Below are positions 11,901 through 23,536 of a DNA stretch of 64,000 nucleotides, in pieces (positions within the stretch are counted from its first letter, which is position 1; each line of letters begins with the position of its first letter). The DNA is from Steromphala cineraria. Its lineage: Eukaryota > Mollusca > Gastropoda > Trochida > Trochidae. The notes beneath the pieces were generated by a model, which saw only the letters and a list, made by a program, of their open reading frames with translations, made no database searches and was not told where the DNA came from. A program made the translations under genes and the position numbers. The DNA is taken from positions 79,613,060 through 79,677,059 of the forward strand of contig OU744721.1 of NCBI GenBank assembly GCA_916613615.1, given 5' to 3'.

Positions 11901-14142
11901 TAGATTGCTGGACTGAAAGTAGATTTCACACAATATCTTTTTAAATATCGTCAAAATTATGCAAACAAGAAAACATTCCATAATTTGAAACTAAACGACT
12001 AGCTAAGACTTAACAGGGTTACAGGTAAATTGTAGAATAGTGTAGATTGCATTTTTCATGCCCCAGTAATTTTTATTAAGAACTGTACCTAGCCTAAACT
12101 GACATGAACCTCTTGCAGCAAAAATATCACTTATGTTGACTGGTATTTATTGCACTCCGCTACTTCATACAATCATATACTTGGTGTGTGTATGCATTTT
12201 GAAATAACAGCCATTTGTTTAATTCTGGGTACAAAACCAGGTAGGTGAATGAAAAAGATTAACCTTTTGACTATCTCTTCTATTTTTTTATTACATTTTC
12301 CGTAGACAATATTCCGCGAAACCCTATAAAAGCTAATGTGAAATTATAAGAAACACGTTTGCACACATCACTTGATAAAACATAATGAATCTTACAGCAA
12401 ATAAATTATCTTTTTAATATTCTTGCCTTTTGTAATCTCGACGAGAGTCATTGTGTTTTGGTTAATTATATAATGAGAGTTATATTAGATAAGATCATGT
12501 GAAATTACTAGCTTAATTGTTGGAAGAGACGGGACTTACATACAAGAGGACATACTATGATAGATCTATTTGTATAAACTCAATCATAGTCGCTCTGCAA
12601 GGAGATGAGTTTAATATGTAAATATACCTCCCGTTGTGTAACCATTTATTGAACGACTTACTCTCAAGCAATCTAAGCAAAGCGTAACGAATAATAATAA
12701 TGGACATGCTAAACTAAACATCATTTCGACGACGGTAGGATGTCAACGGTGTAAGTTCTGTTTTATTGCCGAAACAATAATATATAAATTAAAATTCCTT
12801 CTAGCGGGAGTTAGGACAAAGGTCATTGAGAAATAATTTTCTTGTTGTACTGAATGTTTATCTTCCGCAATAAAAGGAATTTGTTCAAGATCAATATGGC
12901 TAATGTTGTTATATCATGGAGACGAATTGCTGTTATTTCAATGCTAACCAGGTCGGTAACACAGTAAAAAAAGTATTAGGTCGTGATTTAGGATCGATAA
13001 ATGGATATGTATTCCATACGTTCAAGGGACATAGCTACAAAATTTAATCATCCGCTTGCAGCAGTTCTAGAAGAACAGTCGAACATGAGAAACGTTTATG
13101 AGGTGAGATGATATGGGGTTTATCGCCGCTTTCAAAATATTTCACTTATATCGCGTATGCTAGTGTTATTGCAGGGAGAAGCCCGCAACACTATTGACAG
13201 TAGTCCAAATTAGTCCTCAATGGGTACTAGCCATTCGGACTAGTGCATTCCTGTGAGCACTAGCCCAAACATATTCGACTAGCCAAATACACAGATATAA
13301 TCATATTTTCTTTAAATTCAACTAGTCCTTCGGACTACCCATAATTACAATTTACTAGACCAGCATATTTTTCACAAGCCATTGGCTACCGGGCTAGTGC
13401 TAATTTCGAACCCTGATTGAGGTTATGTATTGCGGTGAAACCTGCGAGCATCGGCTGGAACTAGTGAATAATGGATAGTAATGCGCAGTGTAGCATTGCA
13501 CCAAAAACCTGACTGCGTGTAGAACAGTTGCTGAGCCTCTAACGGGATTCAAACCACAGACCTCCTGATCGGAGGCATTCTCTCCCCACAGAGGCAGATC
13601 AAGTCATGTTGATTTAGCCTCTGTTCTATTACGACGAGTTTGTGGGATAGAATGGGAGATGCCCGATTGGAGGCAATCAAAATTAGTTGTGCAATCAGCG
13701 ACGCTGTTCTTAAATCATCATTTTGGCTACTGAAACAAGGCAAAGGCATTGTGATATGAACCACCCTTTCCATGCGAGAAGCCTTGTCATTTGATAAAGA
13801 AATTCAAATGTATTCAGATGAAAGTTTTTTTCCGCCAGGGGAAACTGCCGGAACTCACGGATTTTGGCGTAATAGAACAGAGGCTTAATCAACATGACTT
13901 GATCTGCCTCTGTGGGGAGAGAATGGATCCGAGGCCGAACGCCAAACGTTTATGACCAACCCATGCCCCATGCTCAACAGATCTTACTGGCTTGATGAGC
14001 TACATGTATGGCTTGAGGATTAGATTGTACACGTACCAGTTGTAGAAGAGACAGCACATGACGATACAGAGGAAGAAGAACAAGATGGCGACTGTTGAGC
14101 TGGCTATGATGTAGTTGACATCCGCCTGGGCTGACACACAAC
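8746..14142 (-). CDS. Second transmembrane/cytoplasmic cassette (5 exons), alternative 3' end or separate gene
   Basis: This is a gene-level entry. Five exons join in frame: transmembrane exon (106 nt), 140 nt, microexons of 19 and 25 nt, and a terminal exon of 228 nt with stop TGA. All sites are GT-AG with long pyrimidine tracts, and only one phase combination avoids stops. The product is a short extracellular stub, one membrane helix and a cytoplasmic tail of about 135 residues. The first exon needs an upstream exon ending in phase 1. Every cysteine-module exon of the large gene ends that way, as does the EGF exon 16 kb upstream, and I found no convincing extracellular exon in between. It is either a second C-terminus of the large gene or the end of an unrelated gene. 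Confidence 0.75.
9206..9585. repeat. 44-bp tandem repeat, about 8 copies
   Basis: Units contain AAGAGTTTTGTTGGAAGTAG, AACGAACACAACTTAAACC and CTATA. Later units diverge to GTCGTGTTGGTAACAGGACG. It lies in the intron before the tail-2 terminal exon. Confidence 0.9.
9840..9864 (-). CDS. Microexon, 25 nt
   Basis: It encodes QDRSDEER after a split tryptophan codon. The acceptor tract is TTTCTTTCTCTCTCTTCCAG and the donor GTGAGT. Read in phase 0 it would hit TAG, so the upstream 19-nt microexon is needed to set the phase. Confidence 0.72.
10319..10337 (-). CDS. Microexon, 19 nt
   Basis: It encodes VSWVQR with split codons at both ends. The acceptor follows a strong pyrimidine tract (TTTTTTTCTCATTGTTTCAG) and the donor is a perfect GTAAGT. 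In-frame linkage to both neighbours supports use. Confidence 0.72.
10578..10801 (+). mobile_element. tRNA-derived SINE
   Basis: The head GTAGCTTAGTGGTAGAGTG matches a Pol III A box. The body includes AGACGTTAAAAGGTGAGAG, TTGTTGCTGTCTTGC and CACTCAGCATTGTAAAGGC, a core resembling widespread marine-invertebrate SINEs. It ends AATAAAGTATTATTATTATT, a short trinucleotide tail. It is intronic, opposite strand to the gene. Confidence 0.8.
11406..11486. repeat. CACACCA-type minisatellite
   Basis: Repeated ACACCACACACCACA with a few substitutions. Nearby 11654-11730 carries CAAGCAA and CGCATCA short repeats followed by duplicated CATAACTCAGCGCC. It is intronic to the tail-2 cassette. Confidence 0.85.
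11773..11912 (-). CDS. Exon: cytoplasmic tail 2, membrane-proximal part
   Basis: 140 nt, entering in phase 2 and leaving in phase 1. It encodes PAIYRSFGYDRIPKHELKRR, EIARTVVSHTSS and TPVQVYEKDD. The basic juxtamembrane KHELKRRE suits a cytosolic segment. Acceptor CTTTCAG, donor GTAGGT. Confidence 0.8.
13576..13925. mobile_element. Foldback with 58-bp arms
   Basis: Left arm 13576-13633 and right arm 13868-13925 are near-exact complements (CATTCTCTCCCCACAGAGGC, AGATCAAGTCATGTTGATT). Adjacent minus-strand sequence from about 13605 to 13538 contains TGGGGAGAGAATG and GGTTTGAATCCC, resembling A- and B-box sequences of a tRNA-derived element. It lies in the intron after anchor 2. Confidence 0.75.
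14037..14142 (-). CDS. Exon: transmembrane helix, anchor 2
   Basis: 106 nt, entering in phase 1 and leaving in phase 2, the same phases as transmembrane exon 1. It encodes CVSAQADVNYIIAS, then the helix STVAILFFFLCIVMCCLF and YN. Acceptor TTTCCAG, donor GTACGT. The inner-face CC pair resembles that of anchor 1. Confidence 0.82.
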
Positions 14143-14302
14143 CTGGAAATAGATTCATAGTTTAAGATTGTTGTACGTGCTTTAACCTATATCTATGAAT
14201 TACAGCAAAACCAATTATAAAATCGTGTTGTGTAACGTTATCCACATTTTTAATACATTTCAATCTATATTTCACAGCTAAGAAAGAACGTTCTATTTGC
14301 CC

Positions 14303-14308
<6 letters not shown>

Positions 14309-14338
<30 letters not shown>
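14309..14338. repeat. (TA)n microsatellite
   Basis: About 15 TA units. A second, shorter one lies near 19850-19869. Confidence 0.95.
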
Positions 14339-14341
<3 letters not shown>

Positions 14342-15196
14342 CACAGACACACTGGGTAGAACATTGAGTAGCATCGTTATATTCGTGATCAAAAATATAT
14401 ATTATCGTACTTTTTTCTAGTTCAGTCCCTTTTTAGACCAACACCCTTAGTCTGACCAGCACTGATCGTACAAGCAGCTGACCAACTCGCCCACCTCACC
14501 TCAGTGCAATCTCACAAGAGACTCTCAAAATAGAATTTGTACTATTGTAGAAAGTATGATCCTAAATATAACTAAGTTTAATAACATGTATCTCTGAGAA
14601 GACATAAGATGTTTGCAGAATGAGAATTAATCAATCAAAACCGAGTCTTACAAACAAAACATTTTCATAAATCAATTGTCAGCTATCTTTAATCAAACAT
14701 TCTCCTGAAAGATAAAAAGGATGAACATTCGGGATCTGGGTTCCTTGCTGGGCATGTACAACAAGCCACGAAGCCTGTAGGGTTGGTCGGTACGGGACAC
14801 GTTCCTTAGAAGTCTAGTTCCTTTGAAAACCTGTTGCATATGGTAAAACATGAATGCGTCCATACAAACACACGTTGACAAGAGTTCAGCAGGTACCGTT
14901 CCATTCACAATGCAAGGAATCTTAACTCTTTTTTAATGAATCTAAAATAATAATAACATATTATATATATATTTATTGTTTAAAAACATAATGGATGTCA
15001 CAATGTTCCCAATGAAGTCACAATGTAACACTTAACAGGTCAGACGGTCAAGCAGAATATCGAATGTGTCGTAGTACGTTCAAGTGTATCAAAAATGTTT
15101 TTATATTTTTGCAAGATCATATATATTTATGTGAAAGCTGACTCATATCTGAAAATTCGGAAAATATCGTAACAAGCAGCTGACATGGTCGAGCTA

Positions 15197-16957
15197 TATC
15201 CCCCGCAAATTGCACAATATGTATAGGTTTTCCTTATCATATTGCCGATTAATTTTTGTCGCACAAATTAACACAACTTTTCCAGGAAATGAAAGAAACT
15301 GTTCTAATAAAGAAACTAAATCATACCAACTTTATGTTCATTGTTGGGCATAATTGGACTTAACTGACAAAATTAAAATCAAACGAATGAATTTATGTAT
15401 TATGTATTTGGATCTTCAAGATCAATTTGATCATATTTAAACAAACATATTTTCAAAATTGCTCTTCATGACACACCAACATATGATTTTGTATCTCAAT
15501 AACAAATTTGATCAAAAATGTGATTAGTTTAGTTGTAACAGATTTCCAACAGAGTCCTCATTTTTGCCAAAAAAGGCAAAATTTTATTAAAATATTTCCA
15601 AAATTGTTCTTCATGACACACCTTCATATGATTATGTATCTCCATATCAAATTTGATCAATATGTGATGATTAGTTTAGAAGTTATGAGCCGGACAGGAT
15701 TTGTAACAGTTTTCCAACAGAGTCCTCAATTTTTGCCAAAAAAGGCAAAATGTATTAAAATATTTCCAAAATTGTTCTTCATGACACACCTTCATATGAT
15801 TATGTATCTCCATATCAAATTAGATCAATATGTGATGATTAGTTTAGAAGTTATGAGCCGGACAGGATTTGTAACAGTTTTCCAACAGAGTCCTCATTTT
15901 TTGCCAAAAAAGGCAAAATTTTATAAAAATATTTCCAAAATTGTTCTTCATGACACACCTTCAGATGATTATGTATCTCCATATCAAATTTGATCAATAT
16001 GTGATGATTAGTTTAGAAGTTATGAGCCGGACAGGATTTGTAACAGTTTTCCAACAGAGTCCTCATTTTTTGCCAAAAAAGGCAAAATTTTATAAAAATA
16101 TTTCCAAAATTGTTCTTCATGACACACCTTCAGATGATTATGTATCTCCATATCAAATTTGATCAATATGTGATGATTAGTTTAGAAGTAATGAGCCGGA
16201 CAGGATTTGTAACAGTTTTCCAACAGAGTCCTAATTTTTGCCAAAAAAGGCAAAATGTTATAAAAATATTTCCAAAATTGTTCTTCATGACACACCTTCA
16301 TATGATTATGTATCTCCATATCAAATTAGAGCAATATGTGATGATTAGTCTAGAAGTTATGAGCCGGACAGGATTTGTAACAGTTTTCCAACAGAGTCCT
16401 CATTTTTGCCAAAAAAGGCAAAATTTTATAAAAATATTTCCAAAATTGTTCTTCATGACACACCTTCAGATGATTATGTATCTCCATTTCAAATTTGATC
16501 AATATGTGATGATTAGTTTAGAAGTTATGAGCCGGACAGGATTTGTAACAGTTTTCCAACAGAGTCCTCATTTTTTGCCAAAAAAGGCAAACTTTTATAA
16601 AAATATTTCCAAAATTGTTCTTCATGACACACCTTCATATGATTATGTATCTCCATATCAAATTTGATCAATATGTGATGATTAGTTTAGAAGTTGTGAG
16701 CCGGACGGGACTTGTAACAGATTTCTTACAAAATTTACCACTTTTTCTCCAAAATCCTAATATTTTATGTAGATTTTCAGAAAATTGTTTCTCATGACAC
16801 ATTATTACATGTTTCTTCATGTCCATAACAAATTTGAATTGAAATGGTTGATTAGTTAGAAAGTTATGAGCCGGACACAAAGTGTAACGGACGGACGGAC
16901 GGACGGACGGACGGTACCCATTTTAATACCCCCCGCAACTTCGTTGTTGCGGGGGAT
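15197..16957. mobile_element. Non-autonomous element with CCCCCGCAA termini and 168-bp internal repeats
   Basis: It begins TATCCCCCGCAA and ends TTGCGGGGGATA. The right end also forms a terminal hairpin (CCCCCCGCAACTTCGTTGTT, GCGGGGG), preceded by a (GGAC)n run. The interior has about seven tandem copies of a 168-169-bp unit (about 15460-16700) with ATGAGCCGGACAGGATTTG and CAACAGAGTCCTCATTTTT. A unit length near a multiple of three leaves long open frames, but they lack protein character. This hairpin style is common in molluscan repeats. Confidence 0.85.
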
Positions 16958-17377
16958 AATTAAAGGAATATATATACTTGTTCCCATATTATGAATTTCC
17001 AAGCTGTTAACCACGATGTAGGTATACCTATTTAAAACCAAATTTAAAAAAAAAATTAAACAGAGATGACGATGTGTAGTTCAAACATCAATGATCCTTC
17101 ATTGTACTTGTATTATAGATCTACTCACGACTGTCAACAGAGGAGCGACTTATTACCGTGTTTACTTTGGAATATGAAGCAATAGGCGACTGATGGTGAA
17201 GTAGAGGAACCCACGATAGGGTAAATACAATAATGTTTACATATCAGGTAAAAGCACTTGTGTTAAGGCTTGGTTCGTAGATAAATACTTATGTATGGAA
17301 ACCAAGATACGTGTTGAGTCTGCACGTCTTTAATGGGAACAAACCAGTTTGATTAGTATAGTCTGGTTGACTTCTTT

Positions 17378-17671
17378 CAATCTCAATAAATTAAGATCTT
17401 CATTGCTCCACTACGTTATATACACTATAATCTGCGTAGCTTAGTGGAGCAATATAGATCTTAATTTATTGAGATTGGACTTCTTTGAGAGGCATTTTAG
17501 AAGTTGGAATGACAATAATGTTGAGGAATATATGGATGACAACTTCTTTGTACATTGTATGCGACGTTTCGACACATATTCTTGATCCTCTGCTTGAGAA
17601 CGACACAATAATCTGTGTCGAAACGTCGCATACAATGAACAAAGAAGTTGTCATCCATATATTCCTCAGCA
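17378..17671. mobile_element. Compound foldback of the GCGACGTTTCG family
   Basis: Two inverted-repeat pairs: 17378-17415 with 17435-17477 (AATAAATTAAGATCTT arms), and 17521-17576 with 17614-17671 (ACAACTTCTTTG and GCGACGTTTCGACACA arms). The motif TATAGTCTGGTTGA occurs just outside both ends (about 17358 and 17674), possibly a target duplication or nested insertion. Confidence 0.75.
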
Positions 17672-18012
17672 TTATAGTCTGGTTGAGTTTGGGGTTGAGG
17701 TTAGAAATGATTAAAGTTCTGTTCTGTTCTGACGTTAACATCCGTTTTCTATTACAATTAATTTTATTAATTAATCTATTTTGAAACAAGATTCATTTTA
17801 ACCTTGATTGAAAGAATAGAAACATGACCAGGGGAATCATTTCTCTTTATACTGGACGAAACTAGTAACTCCATTAGCAACACTTCATTGTCATTTAACT
17901 GTTGTTGTGGTCACTCCGGTCCTTTCAATATGGTTTATTATAGCAGAGCGTGAAAAATCTGGGAAACCTGCCTTTTACTCGACCATCATTAATTGTGATT
18001 TCTACCAAGCTA

Positions 18013-18145
18013 CATATAGACAAGATTGTCTACAACCGTGACTCCATATCGTCAGGGACTTATATCAAGCATACGTGAATATAGACAAGATTGTCTACAA
18101 CCGTGACTCCATATCGTCAGGGACTTATATCAAGCATACGTGAAT
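18013..18145. repeat. Exact 66-bp tandem duplication
   Basis: TATAGACAAGATTGTCTACA through CAAGCATACGTGAA occurs twice in direct succession with no visible difference, so the duplication is recent. Confidence 0.9.
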
Positions 18146-21100
18146 GCTTTGTACGAGTGTTACATTTTCCATTTAATATCCAACCGTCCCGACGGCTTCA
18201 AAGTTTGCTATGAATGTACAGAACACATATTGGAACGTCATATGAAAACACAATATAAGCTGTGATTATTTGGAGGAGGGATACCAGGTTGTATTGTAAA
18301 CGTATTGCGTTAAATGCATCATGCACTAATCGAGGGTAAATGACTATCGAAATCTAAAACTCTGATATTGGGCATCCAATCTCATCATCTAGATCAACAT
18401 CAATACCTTCAACACAAATGCTTGTTTATGCAAATGTTATAATTTCAGTTTCTGATTAGGTTTTTTATTTCCAACTGTGGGTCGATAACCGGGCAGCAAG
18501 AATCAACCAGAAGTGCAGCGTCAACAAAGGCCAGTATCGATTAGCAATAACCATTGAAAGATTTGATGGATGGTTTGATTGTTAATGATTCTTCTACCCC
18601 AACTAAATACACGGGCATGTTTAAAGCAGCTCAGTTGAATTCCTGTGCAGTCTGGCATTGTAACACGTCACGTCATATTGCTTCTACCCATACCCATCTA
18701 TGTATGAGAAAGCTAATATAATATTATAGTTTCTACATTACACATTTTCCAGTTAATCGCTTGAAACGATGCCTATATATGTCAGTGTGCTACTTGCGGT
18801 ATGACACTAATATGCTTCCATTTTGTGCCCACTCTTCGTTATGCTATGGTAGAGATATACATGTATGACAACACAAGGCCACGCTCTCAATATCTGTTCT
18901 TCAATATGTTTGCGCTCTTCTGATTTGATATCCTAGGGTATTGTGAAGCATGTTTTGATAAAAGAAGTAGAAAGCGCCCCCTTGTGAAAGAATCGGGGTG
19001 TAAATTTCAGAAGGGTTTGTAGGGTATCGGAAACAGAACGGTCCTATACGGGTACACAATAGCCAGGTTTGTGACAGGCACCCGGAAAGTATCGGGTTAC
19101 TGGGAATGCGGACGTTAGAACAATAAACAACTCCATTGAGATCAGAATGCCAACCCCTACGTGCAGATCACAAACACCAGGATATTTTCGTTGTATATGT
19201 TGTTTAGATAAGAGAATATGTTTTAAATTATGCATTAATCGACATATGATGAACTTGCTATACTTGTTCGTATAGATGCTTAAGATTTATTGTTCATACA
19301 TAGAACTCTTCCTTCTTCATCTACACAACTAAATGCTTCTTATAGAAGTCACTGACCGTCTACGTGGAGACATGGAAATTCAGCATTGCCTGCAATAAAG
19401 AAGTTGACAAATCCAAAGAACTCTTCCGTATCCATGTTCAAGATTGTACATTAATAGAGAATGAAATCAGCAGGACCACACCAAGTATCTGCCCGGGAGT
19501 GCTTGGAAGTTTCATTTCTTACTCATTCAAACTTTAAAAGTTTGACAAAGTCTAACGTGTTCAAACATGTGCTTTGTTGGGATTTGTTGTTGGAATAATC
19601 ATAAGTACAAAGATCTCCAGGGGACAAAGGATTGCAGTAACTTATACAATATGCATGTATGGGTGCATATGCTTTGTACAACTAACATGTAAACCATAAC
19701 ACAAATCCGTCAAACATTTTTAATAAACAATGAATCTCTCTCGAAATGTTGTTAAACATCAATGTTCCATAAGGCTAGCAGGTGGGGTGGTTGCTTATTG
19801 CAGGTTCGATTTTACCTCAGTCTCCCTCATTATATGTTATTTATCATATATATATATATATATATATATGTTATATGTTACCATTTTTCTATATTAAACA
19901 CTACTTGTACAGATGAAGATGTCTGAGTAATAGGAAAATTCACTAAAGTCATCATTTACCACATGAAGGGGGATTATTTGTGACATTTTTGTTCAAATAA
20001 GTACTTCATGTACAACTTCTGAAGTTCGTTGGTCATGGAAGTTGCCATGGTTGTTAATGAACCTTTATCCGTGAAAAAAGAACTATTTTAATACTTTTAA
20101 CATGAGTTAAAAGGTCTTGCATTTGAAATTTGAAATGTATTTGTCAAATGTCTTATCATAGAGATCCTACGTACAAACTATCAGACAAACAATTCACCCA
20201 TTGTTTGAGGCTCTTGTTGTACATAATGTCACTGCACTAATAAGAGGAGTTATTTTACATTTTTTTTAAAAGCGACACACGGACTTCCTTGTTTGTCTCA
20301 GCACAGGGTGTGCGTGGCACGTCAGGTGCAACATCCATGAAACAACACCTGACAAGAGCTACACATGATACTGACAGAGCGGAACAAGGTTCACAAGACA
20401 CGTCACACTTAACGCAATATCCGTGCACGAAGCGACAAACACTTGGTACATAGACTTAGAAAACCTGTTAAAACAAATACCAAATATAAGTACATAGAGT
20501 GTGTTGGCGTAGAGCTAGCTCTTCTGTCTATCAGCTTGTCTTCCTAAATTTCTTGAGCCAAAACTTATGCAATACAGTATATATGTGTATAACAATACCA
20601 AAGAAAAAAGAAAACTTCGTATGGTTTACGGTGGCGTTTTATCATTTGTACTGTCATTAATGCATAGTACATCATAGGACGCAATTAAAAGAGGACACGA
20701 TTCTAACGCATTTACTATGTAACTGATACATTTTTCATTGTTTTCGAACGACAGGAGATCTAGTCTCATTTTCATTGGATAAATCAACATTTTCTACTGG
20801 AAACGGCTCTGTTCCAGAGCAAATGTCGTCACTTTAATACAATTGATGTTTTATGATAATCATGAATAGCTACAGCTGTGCATTTTTGGTACCCATGTTA
20901 GTCGTCATCAGTTTAACTTTTACTCTCCCAATACCAAACAATCTTTCAAGCAAACCAAATTAAGAAACAGGGTGATGAGTCACAAATGATCAAGTGATAT
21001 TCAGAGGTTATTTTGATGATAAAAAGGAAATCTGTTAGATAAGACCCGACATATCTTGACAGAAGGGAGTGACAGACTGGGACATGTGAGGAGCGCTGTC

Positions 21101-23490
21101 TTGATAAATGACAGTTGCATAGCAGTGACACACATGAGTTCACGGCGTTCACGGATCATTGTTGAGTAATGTTTATATCTTGTCCCCGACATGACCTTCC
21201 GATTCAACTCTTTCATTATCATGACTAGAAACTGCATATAATAATTTTTATTTTCCCCTCTCATTCATTACTTATTTATCTAATTATTCCATTCATTCCC
21301 TGAAAATAAAATACATCAGAAAGTTTGAGTTTTTATGGCTTCTTTTTGGGGTATTTTTTCATTAAAATTCATGAAATATTTCCTCAGGAATGATTTAGTT
21401 ATTTAACGTTAATGTATCTCTACTATTTTGTATTGTCATCAACATGAAGTGTTTACTGAAATTCATTTCACAAACGTCTTTCTTTTTCATGTTTGTCTTC
21501 GTGGTATTATTTATTGAGAGTCACACAAAAATGTTGAAACGGTATTATAAAAGAACATTTATCTCTGACTGACGTAGTATGTCATTCTAAAAGGATCTGT
21601 ATTTTCTTGATAATTCATCATGCACTTGTATTTGGGAAAATGGAATAGTTTTGTACATCCAGAAATCTTGTTACATTACACTAGAAATGTTTACATGAAA
21701 TTAACTGGCTCTTGTCAACAATCACAAGATAACAAGTTAATATAACAGTAGCTAAAAACCATCCTGGTCCGCCAACACACTTACAGAACATAAAAGTCAC
21801 ATCTACATTCGTCTCTGTGTTAAAGTAACACTCGGCAACCGCCCGGGGACATTCTGTATAACCGGACATGTGTTCCTGGATTCCAGACTCGTTAATGCAG
21901 GATAACTACTCCCGAGACGTTTTTGTTTTGTTTTTATTTATGGCAATCGACAATTACCTTAGATAAATGATAGCACAGAACTCTTGAAAAGTGAATTGAC
22001 AGTAAGATTTGGACTGACAAAAAGCAACGACATACAACATACCACCATTCTGATGTTTTGTTTTCTCTACCGAATGGAGTTACACGTTGTTATTCTTTTT
22101 TGTAAAGTACATAAGCTAATTAGTTGTTACTTAATATTTTTACTTTGTTGACACATCTTATTTAAAGTTAAATATATTGATTAACGCCAATAAAATTCAA
22201 TAAAACCAGTATTATGTCTTTTTAAGACATTTCTTCAGGCTAATACTAAGTCATCACAGTTCGAAATTCCTTTATACGTTTACATCAATAAGGTCATTAC
22301 AAAGCGACCCTTACATTCAAATGTAAGCTATAACAGACATGATATTAGCCTCAGGTGTTGCTTGACCTTAAACTTTGACACCCTCCCCCCTTTCCTCATT
22401 ACTTTAGAATACCCCCTTGTTCTTTTCACACAAACAGCATCGCCTACCGACAACCTGTTTTTAAGTGGTAAAGGTGTGCATTTATGACTTGACCTTGGGT
22501 TATACTACAATGTCCAGACATTACCTTCATAACCTACATTTGAGATATCAAAAACTGGTTTGATGTGTCAATGTTGACTGTCATTCTGCAGTAGTATCAA
22601 ACATAATCATATAGTAATTGTACAGCCATTAAAACAGCACCGAAGCGTTTTATACATTTAAAACTTCTACGCCGGCAAGAAATAAAAGAACAGATTAAAG
22701 TATAGATATGAACAATTGTGTATTATAAAACGGTAATCCACTTTAGCATATGTAAATTTGGGAGCTATTGTTGGAAAGGAATGTCTCTTGTTCGTAGCGG
22801 TTTAGGTCGACCATCGGAGCGGAACGGACTCGGCCATGCGTGGCAACTGTACACATGCACCACTGTCACGTAGGAGTCACATATTGTCTATATCTATATA
22901 TAGTCTTTACAAGAGGACTGAGATAGTGGCCACGCCCTAGAAGGGACCCCGGTGTAGACATATCGGAAAGTTGATGTTAATATCATATAGATATCAGTCA
23001 ATACAAGCCCGGCTCTTGCACAAGTCCCTCAAACCGGTTGTCGGTGATATACAGATTGTCTGTACTGGGCGGGGCTATAGTGGGGAAATATGGTGCGCCT
23101 TATAGCGGGGTATTTTGTGAGGTAACGTCATGCAAAACATGGACAATAACTACAAATGAACATTCGTATGTTTACAGAAGTAATACAGATTCCATGTAGT
23201 GGTAATGATTTTCTGATTCGATAGATCTCTTGAACGCGTTTACGTTTGATTAGGTGTTTAATGTTTAACGTGTGTAGTAATAGAGACCCAAACGTATCTA
23301 TTATGTATTACACGTATATAACATTGTTGTTACAAATAAGATACAATCACTCATATTTCCCTTGTTGACAAGTGAATGGTATGACACTCACCTAAATGTA
23401 CAGTGAATAGTATGACCAGTATCCGATATAGCTCCAGTAACGCCATAGTGACCACACCTCAGTACGGTCCCACACCCGTATATAGATCTG

Positions 23491-23536
23491 TCTCTCCGTC
23501 TCTCCCTCTCTCCCTCTCTCCGTCTCTCCCTCTCTC
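23491..23536. repeat. TCTCTCCC/TCTCTCCG short repeat
   Basis: Runs of TCTCTCCCTCTC with TCTCCG variants in a GC-richer stretch (about 23400-23900). No splice-supported coding frame is visible here on either strand. Confidence 0.85.

Noticed and set aside
15508..16797. Open frames of 70-185 codons in the 168-bp repeats
   Set aside because: The period is near a multiple of three and composition is not protein-like; they are part of a non-autonomous repeat.
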